Shown here piece after piece: positions 1 to 6,307 of a stretch of 18,614 nucleotides of DNA; position 1 is the stretch's first letter; each line of letters opens with the position of its first letter. The stretch is from contig JAEWRW010000024.1 of the NCBI GenBank assembly GCA_023398815.1, positions 1 through 18,614 of the forward strand. The letters run 5' to 3'. Source of the DNA: Bacillota bacterium (GTDB lineage: Bacteria; Bacillota; Clostridia; Christensenellales; UMGS416). A program made the position numbers and the translations under genes. The notes beneath the pieces were generated by a model. It was given only the letters and a program-made list of their open reading frames with translations. It had not been told where the DNA came from and did no database searches.

Positions 1-215
1 GGGCTGATGGGCAGGGGCGTGGTGGGCCGCCGCAGCGACGTGCCCTCGGTCTGGGTGGGGGTGGGGGTTACGGTGGCTTCGGTGGCCGTAGCGGCCTCAA
101 TGGCCGCGGTCGCCTGGGGGGTGTCAATGGCGTCGGACGGGGCAGCGGCGGCGCAACCCGCCAGCAACAGCCCCATGAGTATGGTGCACAGCGCGGCGAA
201 ATGCTTCCCGTTCAT
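1..215 (-). CDS. Lipoprotein, N-terminal part only (runs off window)
   Basis: The first 71 residues of an exported lipoprotein are visible; the rest lies beyond base 1. The reading starts MNGKHFAALCTILMG and has a hydrophobic stretch ending in the lipobox LLLAGC, with the lipidated cysteine at residue 21. This predicts cleavage by signal peptidase II and anchoring to the outer face of the membrane. After the cysteine comes a low-complexity Ala/Thr/Pro linker (about residues 22-70), as is common between a lipid anchor and a folded domain. A strong ribosome site (AAAGGAGG) lies 7 bases before the ATG and fixes the start. The gene follows the LD-carboxypeptidase gene on the same strand with an 81-base gap, so co-transcription is likely. 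The functional domain is out of view and no function can be given. Confidence 0.85.
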   Translation of the reverse strand, partial: MNGKHFAALCTILMGLLLAGCAAAAPSDAIDTPQATAAIEAATATEATVTPTPTQTEGTSLRRPTTPLPIS

Positions 216-296
216 GGCCGCGCCTCCTTTCTTGTCTTTCTGCATGATTGGACGAGTGGAGATGGCCCGGTGGTTCCCAGCGGGCAATGGCTCCGC

Positions 297-1184
297 TCAG
301 GCACCAAAGCGCAGGGTCTGGGCGTCGGCATCCAGCACCGCCGGCACGCCGATGGGCAGCACCCCGTGGTGCACGCCATGGCCGAAGTCGTCACAATACA
401 CGACCGGCACACCGTACTTGGCCCCGAAGCGAGCCAGGCGATTGAGCAGCTCCGGCGGGACGATCTGCGCGTAGTGCCCGAAGAGCAGGCCGGCCACGCC
501 CTGGATGAGCTCGCTCTGCTCCAGGTGCGAAAGGTAGGCGCTGACCGCCGCAACGTCGCTGAACTTCTCGTGATCCTCCAGGAAAAGCACGTACCGCTGC
601 CCGGCGTCAAAGGCAAAGTACGGGCCGCCCTGCAGCATGGCAAAGTTGCGGGTGTACCCGCCGGTCAGCAGGCCCTCGCCCCGGCCGGGGTGCAGGGTGC
701 GCCAGCTCTCCGCCGGCACGAACCCTCGGGTGCCCTCCACAAAAGCCGCCATGAACTGCCGCCAGTCGTAGTAGCGCAGGTCAAAGAAGATGCCGGGGGC
801 CTGGCCGTAGTAGGTCACCAACCCCGTGCGGGCGTGGATGGCGTTGAGGATGGTGGTGCCGTCGCTGTAACTTAAAAAGAGCTTGGGGTGCTGGCGGATG
901 GCGTCATAATCGAGCAGGGGCAGCACCTCGTTGCCGCCCTCCCCGCCGCCAAAGAGCACCATCTTGACCTCGTCATCCCGCACCATGGCGTTGAGGTCGT
1001 CGGCCCGCTCCTGCTCCGTCGCCAGGTACCCGTAGGTGTCCTGGTAGAGGTTCTCGCCGCACTTCACCCGGAACCCCAAGGACTCCAACACGGCGATGCC
1101 CTTGGCGTAGCGCTCGGCATCGGCCACGTGGCTGGGGCTGACGATGCCGATGGTGTCGCCGGGTTTCAGTTTGTCTGCAATCAT
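297..1184 (-). CDS. LD-carboxypeptidase family protein (peptidase family S66, LdcA/MccF-like)
   Basis: A 295-residue serine peptidase of family S66. Members cut the L,D bond before the terminal D-alanine of murein tetrapeptides during cell-wall recycling (LdcA), or inactivate peptide-nucleotide antibiotics (MccF). The family's catalytic signs are present: the nucleophile Ser107 in LSYSDGTT, Glu203 in LFLEDHEK, and His269 in DDFGHGVHHGVLPIG. The N-terminal KPGDTIGIVSPS and the middle LFGGGEGGNEVLPLLDYD also fit the family, and the length is usual (about 300). No signal peptide is seen, so it is probably cytoplasmic. The ATG at 1184 is chosen because AGGAGG precedes it by about 9 bases; the longer in-frame reading upstream has no ribosome site. 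LdcA and MccF roles cannot be told apart here; the downstream lipoprotein fits an envelope role. Confidence 0.9.
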   Translation of the reverse strand: MIADKLKPGDTIGIVSPSHVADAERYAKGIAVLESLGFRVKCGENLYQDTYGYLATEQERADDLNAMVRDDEVKMVLFGGGEGGNEVLPLLDYDAIRQHPKLFLSYSDGTTILNAIHARTGLVTYYGQAPGIFFDLRYYDWRQFMAAFVEGTRGFVPAESWRTLHPGRGEGLLTGGYTRNFAMLQGGPYFAFDAGQRYVLFLEDHEKFSDVAAVSAYLSHLEQSELIQGVAGLLFGHYAQIVPPELLNRLARFGAKYGVPVVYCDDFGHGVHHGVLPIGVPAVLDADAQTLRFGA

Positions 1185-1214
1185 GGCCTTGGCCCTCCTG
1201 CACGCATTGGCTAG

Positions 1215-1223
1215 AGTATAGCA
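1215..1223 (-). promoter_or_regulatory. Extended -10 promoter element before the LD-carboxypeptidase gene
   Basis: On the minus strand the sequence reads TGC-TATACT, an extended -10 element with 5 of 6 consensus bases, about 30 bases upstream of the start codon. No good -35 box is visible (TTGGTG lies 18 bases upstream of it). Extended -10 promoters can work without one. Confidence 0.4.
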
Positions 1224-1337
1224 CGGGGGTGGGGCGGGCACCAATGGGTGTTTGGTGGTGCAGCCGCCTCCTGTTCCCTTACCCCTCTGCCGCGCGCGGG
1301 CGAGGGAGAGAGGACGATTCTGCCGGGTGTGGCGCTT

Positions 1338-1363
1338 CCCCTCCCCCAAGCCTGGGGGAGGGG
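1338..1363. repeat. Perfect 11-bp hairpin of the CCCCTCCCCCA type
   Basis: CCCCTCCCCCA (1338-1348) and its exact complement (1353-1363) enclose a 4-base loop. No T-run follows on either strand, so it is not a classical terminator. It resembles short C-rich palindromes found scattered between genes in many GC-rich genomes. It lies in the gene-free stretch 1185-1802, outside the A repeat. Confidence 0.6.
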
Positions 1364-1434
1364 TTGGGGAGAGGGTTAGCCTCCGCTGCGGGTGAATTAC
1401 TGCGCAATCCCCTCAACATCAATAAGAGGACACG

Positions 1435-1775
1435 CGCTGCGCTGGGCCCAGGTGCCCGGATGGCGCCAAGGCCGTGGGCCGTGATGGCGTTGCAGCGCAA
1501 CGCCATAGCCGCCGGATGCGGCGTAAGGCCCGTAGGCGGTACTTTTGGATGGCGCCAAAAGTACCCAAAAACGCCTAGGGCGCGGACGAGTTTCTTAGAC
1601 CGGGCGACCGGCACGGGGTTTGGTGGCAGAGGGTGGTAACTCGCCTTTCCTTATGCTCCGCAACGGAAAGGCTCAAACATCCCACCCCTCTGTCGCGAGG
1701 TTTTCTGCCGCCGGTCATCCGGGGGAAACTCGAACGCGCCCCGGAGGGAGACGAAGGTGTACGCCCAAAGGGGCC
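1435..1775 (+). repeat. Dispersed repeat module A, copy 1 (hairpin-rich)
   Basis: This gene-free segment is homologous to 14730-14990. Anchors shared between the two copies are a block around CCAGG-GCC-GGATGGCGCC (near 1449-1468 here, 14741-14762 there), an exact 16-base match (1514-1529 and 14858-14873), and an exact 23-base match (1725-1747 and 14915-14937). Sequence between the anchors has diverged. Copy 1 holds three stems: a perfect 10-bp one (1484-1493 with 1497-1506), a perfect 11-bp one (1538-1548 with 1555-1565) and an 8-bp one (1643-1650 with 1665-1672). Reading frames across it look accidental: none has a ribosome site or domain motifs. Together with the C-rich palindrome at 1338 this accounts for most of the 618-base gap between genes. 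Confidence 0.7.
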
Positions 1776-1802
1776 CTGTCCATGTCAATAAACGTTTGCG
1801 GC

Positions 1803-2492
1803 TTATTCATATACTGGAGCCCCAGATTCATGATTCAACCATACTTCTTTCTTGATATCATAAGGTACTGTAAATTGCTCTACTACCATACGTTCAGCAC
1901 AATCCTTTATTATCGTAAAGTTACTCATTCCATCCTCTCTTAACCCGACACTTGCCACATTAACAAGCATTTTATTGTTCAGACGGATAACATGATGGTC
2001 ATGATAATGTCCATAAACAACAATGTCATCCGTAAAAATCCCATATGCCTCATTTAGTATTTGTTCTGGAATCTGTGGCCCGCAGACCCTATCCCAGACG
2101 CTTTTGGGAGTAGCATGACATACAAGTAAAGATTTATCATTACCGAATTGGTATCGTCGAACCATTGGGCTTTGCGTCAAGGTATTCCATTCAGCTATGG
2201 TTAATTTTTTCTGAAGCCATTCATACCAATTATTCATATACTGTCGAAACCTTTGCGGGACATTCTCAGTATTACTCTCTGGGTCCGCAAGGAATGCCTC
2301 TGCATTTCCTCGAATAATGTCTGCTTGGTTTTCGGACAAAAGCTGCATAAGGTCAGTGTTGCCGGAGCTTGCAGTCACCACATCACCAGCAACTACCAAC
2401 TTATCTACTCCACCAAGTTGTTCTATTGCCTGAAGTACAGCTCTCATCCCTGTAATATTACCATGTATATCAGAGACTATTGCCAGCTTCAC
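1803..2492 (-). CDS. Calcineurin-like metallophosphoesterase (YfcE/MJ0936-like)
   Basis: A 229-residue cytoplasmic metallophosphoesterase of the YfcE type, expected to hydrolyse phosphodiesters using two metal ions; the substrate is unknown. The metal-binding motifs appear in order: SDIHGN (D8, H10), AGDVV (D37), RGNAE (N63), VCHATP (H126) and GHYHDHH (H162, H164). The usual GNH[DE] motif is GNAE here, so the His that helps catalysis in many relatives is missing. The start is GTG: AGGAG lies 7 bases upstream and no better ATG is near. The gene stands alone on the minus strand and is strikingly AT-rich (about 35-40% GC by eye) against GC-rich flanks. It sits between repeat modules A and C1, which suggests foreign origin. 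No terminator is seen after it. Confidence 0.88.
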   Translation of the reverse strand: MKLAIVSDIHGNITGMRAVLQAIEQLGGVDKLVVAGDVVTASSGNTDLMQLLSENQADIIRGNAEAFLADPESNTENVPQRFRQYMNNWYEWLQKKLTIAEWNTLTQSPMVRRYQFGNDKSLLVCHATPKSVWDRVCGPQIPEQILNEAYGIFTDDIVVYGHYHDHHVIRLNNKMLVNVASVGLREDGMSNFTIIKDCAERMVVEQFTVPYDIKKEVWLNHESGAPVYE

Positions 2493-2554
2493 TTGATTGC
2501 TCCTATTCAGTAAAAAGAACAGACTCTAAACAGCTCTAATTTTACGCTATAGGC

Positions 2555-2584
2555 ATTATACGACACAAAATACACATAAAGCAA
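2555..2584 (-). promoter_or_regulatory. Promoter of the metallophosphoesterase gene
   Basis: On the minus strand a perfect TATAAT (2555-2560) lies 18 bases downstream of TTGCTT (2579-2584), about 60 bases before the GTG start. The gene therefore carries its own promoter inside the AT-rich segment. Confidence 0.55.
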
Positions 2585-2682
2585 TGACGACCATCTGCAT
2601 TAATAATTATGAGTCGAATCAATCAATTTGTCTCAAGCTTAATGACATTGCATCCACTTGGACTCTCTATCTTAGTTTAGAT

Positions 2683-2907
2683 CAGGGCGTGTGCTTGCTC
2701 CTCAGCAGCCGCCGGGCGATTCATTCGCCCAAGGCACGCCACAGCCCGCCCGTGGCACACAGCCCCTCCCCGCGCACGGCGTCTCCCCCGTAAAAACCCC
2801 GCACGACCAACGCAAACGAAAGCCCGCCAGCGACATGCGCGGTGGCGGGCTTTGCTACTATAATGACGAGCTCTCCTGTTCGCCTTTGTCGCTTCGCGGC
2901 AAAGGCG
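2683..2907 (+). repeat. Repeat module C, copy 1 (conserved stem-loops)
   Basis: One of three related copies (others at 15016-15240 and 18413-18614). In order it holds: hairpin a, GGGCGA-TTCAT-TCGCCC (2714-2730); a conserved linear block including ACGACCAACGCAAACG (2803-2818); hairpin b, GCCCGCCA (2822-2829) with TGGCGGGC (2843-2850) around a loop containing CGACATGCGCG; then after 30 bases hairpin c, CGCCTTTGTCGC (2881-2892) with GCGGCAAAGGCG (2896-2907). A perfect TATAAT follows hairpin b (2859-2864) but has no -35 partner. The module lies 48 bases past the stop codon of the minus-strand GT4-acyltransferase gene. The bases between the metallophosphoesterase promoter and this module are AT-rich and hold no gene that I can support. 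Confidence 0.75.
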
Positions 2908-2955
2908 ACCCAAACTCGCGGCGGTCGCCAACGGCGGCCGGCGCGAAAGGCTCCG

Positions 2956-4833
2956 TTAGGAGCCGACCTCCTCCCCACCCACAATGTGGGTGTAGGGCGA
3001 GGGCACCGGCCGGCCGGCGGCTGAGAGGCGTTCCATCTCCCGGTGTGCGGCGTCGCGCAGGCGGGCCTCGGCGGCGGGGGAGGGGCCGTTGTCGATGGAG
3101 TAGAGGGGCTTGCCGATGACAAGCGTCATGCAGGGGCGGCGGCGCCACAGCCGGGCGATGCCACGGGTGGGGCGGTAGGTCACCACCATGGGCAGCACCG
3201 GCGCGCGTTGGCGCAGCGCCAGGTGGAAGGCTCCGCGCTGGAAGGGCCGAAGCTGGGTGTCGTAGGGAACCAGCTCCCCCTCGGGGAAGAAGTGGACGCA
3301 GCCGCCACGGGCAATCGTGCGCTCCAGCGCGGCGAAGAACCGAGGCAGCCCCGCCGTACTCATGGGGATGGGCAGCCCGCCCAGCGCCCGCACGAAAGTG
3401 CCCGCCACCTTCAGGTGGGTGTTGGCGTCCAGCGTGGGGAAGAACACCTGCCGGGGAAAGAGGCTCAGCCCCACCATGGTGCTGTCCATGGGGTGGACGT
3501 GGTTGCAGACCGTCACAAACCCGCCCCGGATGCCACGCACGTTCTTGAGGCCCTTCACCCGCAGGCCCAGCCACACCTTGTCAATGAGCAGCAGGAAGGG
3601 CATGGCAAGCGTGACGCCCAGGCGGGTGAACCACCGGCGCACGGGGTTGTCGGTGGGGCTGTCAGCCCGCTGGGCCATGGCGATGCCCGATGCCCGGCGT
3701 TCCCGCTGGCGCTGTTCGCGCTCGATGGTCTGCCGGTAGACGTCCTCCATGCGGCGCACGCTCACATCCACCCGCAGGCCCTCGGCGGCGCGGGCATACC
3801 GGGCCGAGAGCACCTGCCGCTGCAGGGGGTGCTCAATCCAGTAATCGATGCGGTCAGCCAGGGCCTGGGCGTCGCCGGCGGCAAAGGTGCACTCGGGCAC
3901 CAGGGCAAACTGGTGGGTGGCTGACTTGGGCGAGGTGCCAATGACCGGCACCGCCCCGCAGGCGAAGGCCTCCAGGCAGGAGATGCCCTCAATCTCATAG
4001 TCGGCGGCGTGGACGTAGAGGTCCGAGGAGCGGGCCAATTGCACCAGCTCCTCCTTGGGGCGGAAGCCGAACACCACCGGGTGGGGCAGCCGCCGGGCCA
4101 GGCGGCGCAAGTGCCGCTCCCGCGGGCCGCTGCCGGCCAGCACCAGCTGCAGCCGGTCGGCGTAACGGCTCAGCGCCGCCGCGCGCAGGAGCAGATCCTG
4201 CCGCTTCTCCCCGCCGTAGCGGCCGATGGAGAGCAGCACGAACCGGTCGCGCCACTCAGCGGGACGGGTGTCGGGGCCGGGGGTGAAGAGGGCGTCCATG
4301 CCGTTGGAGATGACGTGCAGCCGCTGGCGGTAGCCGTGCCGCCGCAGCTCCCCGGCGATGAAGCGACTGGGGCAGTGGATGTCGTCCACCCGGCGGTAGA
4401 AGAGGTGATACAGGAACCGGTAAATGAAACGGTTCACCGCCTCAAAGCGCGCCAGCCCGATGTTGGCGGAGACATTCTCCGGCTGCATGTGGAAGGCCGC
4501 CGTGGCCGGGATGCCGCGTTCCCGCGCCATCCGCAGGGCCATGCGCCCCAGCGCGTAGGGCAGCAGGATGTGCACGAGGTCAGCGCCATCGAGCGCCTGG
4601 GCCAGCACGGCGCGGTCGGGGCGGGCAAAACGCATGCCGTGCAGGTGGGCCACAGGCGTCACCACCGGGATGTGCCGCTCGCCCACGGGGTAAAAGCCCG
4701 GCTCGGGGTCGCCCACGCCCACCACGCGCACCTCGTGCCCGTGGTCGCGTAGCGTCTGGGCAAAGCGCCGGGCCGAGATCGTCGTGCCGTTGTTGGGCGC
4801 GCCATATTGGTCGACGATCAACACCAATACCAT
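2956..4833 (-). CDS. GT4 glycosyltransferase fused to PlsC-like acyltransferase
   Basis: A 625-residue two-domain protein. Residues 1 to about 370 are a GT-B glycosyltransferase of family GT4: the N-terminal DQYGAPNNGTT, SNGMD (177-181), SIGRYGGEKRQD (202-213), and the family's EX7E signature with E280 and E288 in YEIEGISCLEAFACG. After a charged linker (about 371-395) comes a hydrophobic segment (MPFLLLIDKVWLGL, 411-424) and an LPLAT/PlsC domain with the catalytic HX4D motif (H445-D450, NHVHPMD) and FPEG (516-519). Such domains add a fatty acyl chain to a glycerolipid or glycolipid. The fusion suggests glycolipid synthesis on the inner membrane face, but the sugar, acceptor and acyl group are unknown. 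The ATG at 4833 is chosen for AAGGAGG 9 bases upstream. It is a single-gene unit, divergent from the membrane-protein gene. Confidence 0.9.
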   Translation of the reverse strand: MVLVLIVDQYGAPNNGTTISARRFAQTLRDHGHEVRVVGVGDPEPGFYPVGERHIPVVTPVAHLHGMRFARPDRAVLAQALDGADLVHILLPYALGRMALRMARERGIPATAAFHMQPENVSANIGLARFEAVNRFIYRFLYHLFYRRVDDIHCPSRFIAGELRRHGYRQRLHVISNGMDALFTPGPDTRPAEWRDRFVLLSIGRYGGEKRQDLLLRAAALSRYADRLQLVLAGSGPRERHLRRLARRLPHPVVFGFRPKEELVQLARSSDLYVHAADYEIEGISCLEAFACGAVPVIGTSPKSATHQFALVPECTFAAGDAQALADRIDYWIEHPLQRQVLSARYARAAEGLRVDVSVRRMEDVYRQTIEREQRQRERRASGIAMAQRADSPTDNPVRRWFTRLGVTLAMPFLLLIDKVWLGLRVKGLKNVRGIRGGFVTVCNHVHPMDSTMVGLSLFPRQVFFPTLDANTHLKVAGTFVRALGGLPIPMSTAGLPRFFAALERTIARGGCVHFFPEGELVPYDTQLRPFQRGAFHLALRQRAPVLPMVVTYRPTRGIARLWRRRPCMTLVIGKPLYSIDNGPSPAAEARLRDAAHREMERLSAAGRPVPSPYTHIVGGEEVGS

Positions 4834-4867
4834 CAGTCTCAACCTCCTTATGACGGACGAATGAAGC

Positions 4868-4876
4868 AATATAGCA
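4868..4876 (-). promoter_or_regulatory. Extended -10 element before the GT4-acyltransferase gene
   Basis: The minus strand reads TGC-TATATT, an extended -10 element about 35 bases upstream of the start codon. No clear -35 box is seen. The same TGC-TATA layout stands before the LD-carboxypeptidase gene. Confidence 0.35.
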
Positions 4877-4976
4877 TAAGTCTATGAATGGTTCGATACG
4901 GAAACAAGCGGAATTGCGCCAACTGTCGCGCGGGGCGGCTGAAGCGTCGGGGCAGGGGCCGGGCGTTGGGGAGAGG

Positions 4977-4991
4977 TGCCAAGACTTGGCA
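4977..4991. promoter_or_regulatory. Perfect palindrome, possible operator
   Basis: TGCCAAG-A-CTTGGCA is a perfect inverted repeat with 7-base arms and a single central base. It ends 20 bases upstream of the -35 box of the membrane-protein promoter, in the gap between two divergent genes. The position fits a binding site for a dimeric regulator. No regulator gene is in the window. Confidence 0.4.
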
Positions 4992-5011
4992 AAAAACGAC
5001 AGGATTGCCGA

Positions 5012-5039
5012 TGGACACGGCGGAGATTCGGCCTATTAT
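5012..5039 (+). promoter_or_regulatory. Sigma-70-type promoter of the membrane-protein gene
   Basis: TGGACA (5012-5017) and TATTAT (5034-5039) are separated by 16 bases; each matches the consensus at 5 of 6 bases. It lies about 85 bases upstream of the start codon at 5123. Confidence 0.6.
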
Positions 5040-5122
5040 TACAATATAGATAGGTGAAACAAAAACGCGCGGAGGTGCGCTGGTTTGGCGGGGAGTGCCC
5101 ATAGGAAGGGGAGGTGCGACCC

Positions 5123-5962
5123 ATGAACAAACAACCCTGGATGCGGGTGGCGGGTGCTGCGGCGGTGGTGCTGCTGGCGGTGACGCTGCCACTCTTCGCT
5201 GTGCGGGTGACGATGGCTGACGGGGTCTTTGGCGAGGGAACACTCAGCGTCGTGCCCGTTCCCTTTTGGGCCTGGGGCGTTGCGCTGGGGCTGGTGGCCT
5301 GGGCGCTGACCGGCGTAGCGCTGTCTCCTTCGGCGCTGGGTGCGGGGGCGGGGGTCGTGGTGCTGGCGGTGCTGCGGGTGGCTCGGCCCCTCACGCGGGG
5401 GCTGACGGGCGAATGGACGCCGGTGACCGGTGCGCTTGCCCTCGGCCAGTCTGCCGCCGGGCCAGCCTCGGCGGTGCTGTTGGGGTTCGCGGGCGCACTG
5501 TTCGTTCTGGCGGTCATCGCTGGGGTATTGCAGGGCTTCCGGTGGGATCGGCGGTTGCTGTGGTCGGTGCCCGGTTGGGCGGCGCTGGCGGTGCTGGCCG
5601 GCATGGCCGATGGCCTGCTGGCCACCGGGCAGCTGCTCAATCAGTCGTCTTTGCTGGCCCTGCGGTTGGGTGGGGTGGGGCTTTCGCTGGCCGTGGGGCT
5701 GGTGGTGGGCTTGGCCGTACCCCAGAGAACACCCGCCCCGCGCTGGGCCGGGGTGGCGCTGCTGTGCGCGGGGGCGTGGCTCATCGCCCGCACGGCACTG
5801 CTGCTGACGGGCGTGACCGGCACGCTGCTACTGGCCCTGCTGCCCGACACGCTGGAGGGCGGCATTCTCACCGGCCTGCTGTTGGGCCTGTGCGCCCGGG
5901 GGGTGGCGGTTGCCATGCGCGGCCGGGGGAGGGTGACGTCCCCGGCGGCGCAGTCATGTTAA
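5123..5962 (+). CDS. Unrecognised multi-pass membrane protein
   Basis: A 279-residue, very hydrophobic protein rich in Ala, Leu, Gly and Val. I count about eight likely membrane segments: near residues 8-27, 45-66, 70-88, 113-136, 146-170, 177-199, 208-240 (perhaps two close spans) and 246-264. The tail (265-279) is short and basic. No motif of a transporter, protease or enzyme family is recognised, so no function is given. The start at 5123 is chosen because GGGGAGGT lies about 7 bases upstream; a GTG 9 bases earlier has no ribosome site. The gene has its own promoter and is followed at once by a strong terminator, so it is transcribed alone. A real gene is supported by the coherent hydrophobic pattern and the flanking signals. 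Confidence 0.75.
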   Translation: MNKQPWMRVAGAAAVVLLAVTLPLFAVRVTMADGVFGEGTLSVVPVPFWAWGVALGLVAWALTGVALSPSALGAGAGVVVLAVLRVARPLTRGLTGEWTPVTGALALGQSAAGPASAVLLGFAGALFVLAVIAGVLQGFRWDRRLLWSVPGWAALAVLAGMADGLLATGQLLNQSSLLALRLGGVGLSLAVGLVVGLAVPQRTPAPRWAGVALLCAGAWLIARTALLLTGVTGTLLLALLPDTLEGGILTGLLLGLCARGVAVAMRGRGRVTSPAAQSC

Positions 5963-5981
5963 TTTAACAGAAAGGTACACA

Positions 5982-6019
5982 GGGGGAGCGCCCGTTCGCG
6001 GCGCTCCCCCTTCGGTTTT
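5982..6019 (+). terminator. Intrinsic terminator after the membrane-protein gene
   Basis: GGGGGAGCGCC (5982-5992) pairs perfectly with 6000-6010 around a 7-base loop, giving 11 GC-rich pairs. It is followed by TTCGGTTTT. Confidence 0.85.
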
Positions 6020-6117
6020 GGGGTGCGGGTTCCCGCCCCGCGCCCAGGCAGAATGCACTTTTTTCGCCACCCCCCGGCCTTTATTTTGTGGGTTCCCGGC
6101 TCGAATTTATCTACATA

Positions 6118-6167
6118 TTGACATAATTGTTCCGTTCATTGCATTTCTACCCGTAATCGTGTAAACT
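6118..6167 (+). promoter_or_regulatory. Possible promoter region of the glycan locus
   Basis: A perfect -35 box TTGACA stands at 6118-6123 in a short AT-rich patch, but there is no good -10 at the proper distance. An alternative pair is TTGCAT (6139-6144) and TAAACT (6162-6167) with a 17-base spacer, each weak. A start here would give a leader of at least 130 bases. The exact promoter is not resolved. Confidence 0.3.
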
Positions 6168-6243
6168 AACTACGGCTACATTGGCCTTGCGGCAAAGCAA
6201 GGGCTTGAGATGACTCATTTGGGCACTTAGGGGGAATTTAGTC

Positions 6244-6284
6244 TTTCCGGCGTCTTCCAAACCGCTGGGGCGGAAGCGCGGAAA
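6244..6284 (+). promoter_or_regulatory. Bulged stem-loop in the leader of the glycan locus
   Basis: TTTCCGGCGTCTTCC (6244-6258) pairs with GGAAGCGCGGAAA (6272-6284), giving 13 base pairs with two single-base bulges (one G, and T6253) around a 13-base loop. It ends 23 bases before the cytidylyltransferase start codon and has no T-run, so it is not a terminator. A smaller 6-bp hairpin (CCTTGC/GCAAGG, 6185-6202) lies upstream. This accounts for part of the 345-base gap 5963-6307. I do not recognise a known riboswitch here. Confidence 0.45.
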
Positions 6285-6307
6285 AGATCAGCGTTAGAGG
6301 GATAGCA

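Noticed and set aside
2881..2907. Hairpin c as an intrinsic terminator for the GT4-acyltransferase gene (and at 18413 for lacZ)
   Set aside because: The stem is strong, but no T-run follows in the direction of either gene. Factor-dependent or structural roles remain possible.
2677..2931. Small frames in module C whose peptides resemble each other between copies (ARHRACRWRAF type)
   Set aside because: The likeness follows from the repeated DNA. The frames lack ribosome sites, and the changes keep stem pairing rather than protein sequence.
6181..6210. A possible c-di-GMP riboswitch, because of GGCAAAGC-like bases in the leader
   Set aside because: The other conserved parts of that riboswitch and its overall fold are not present.
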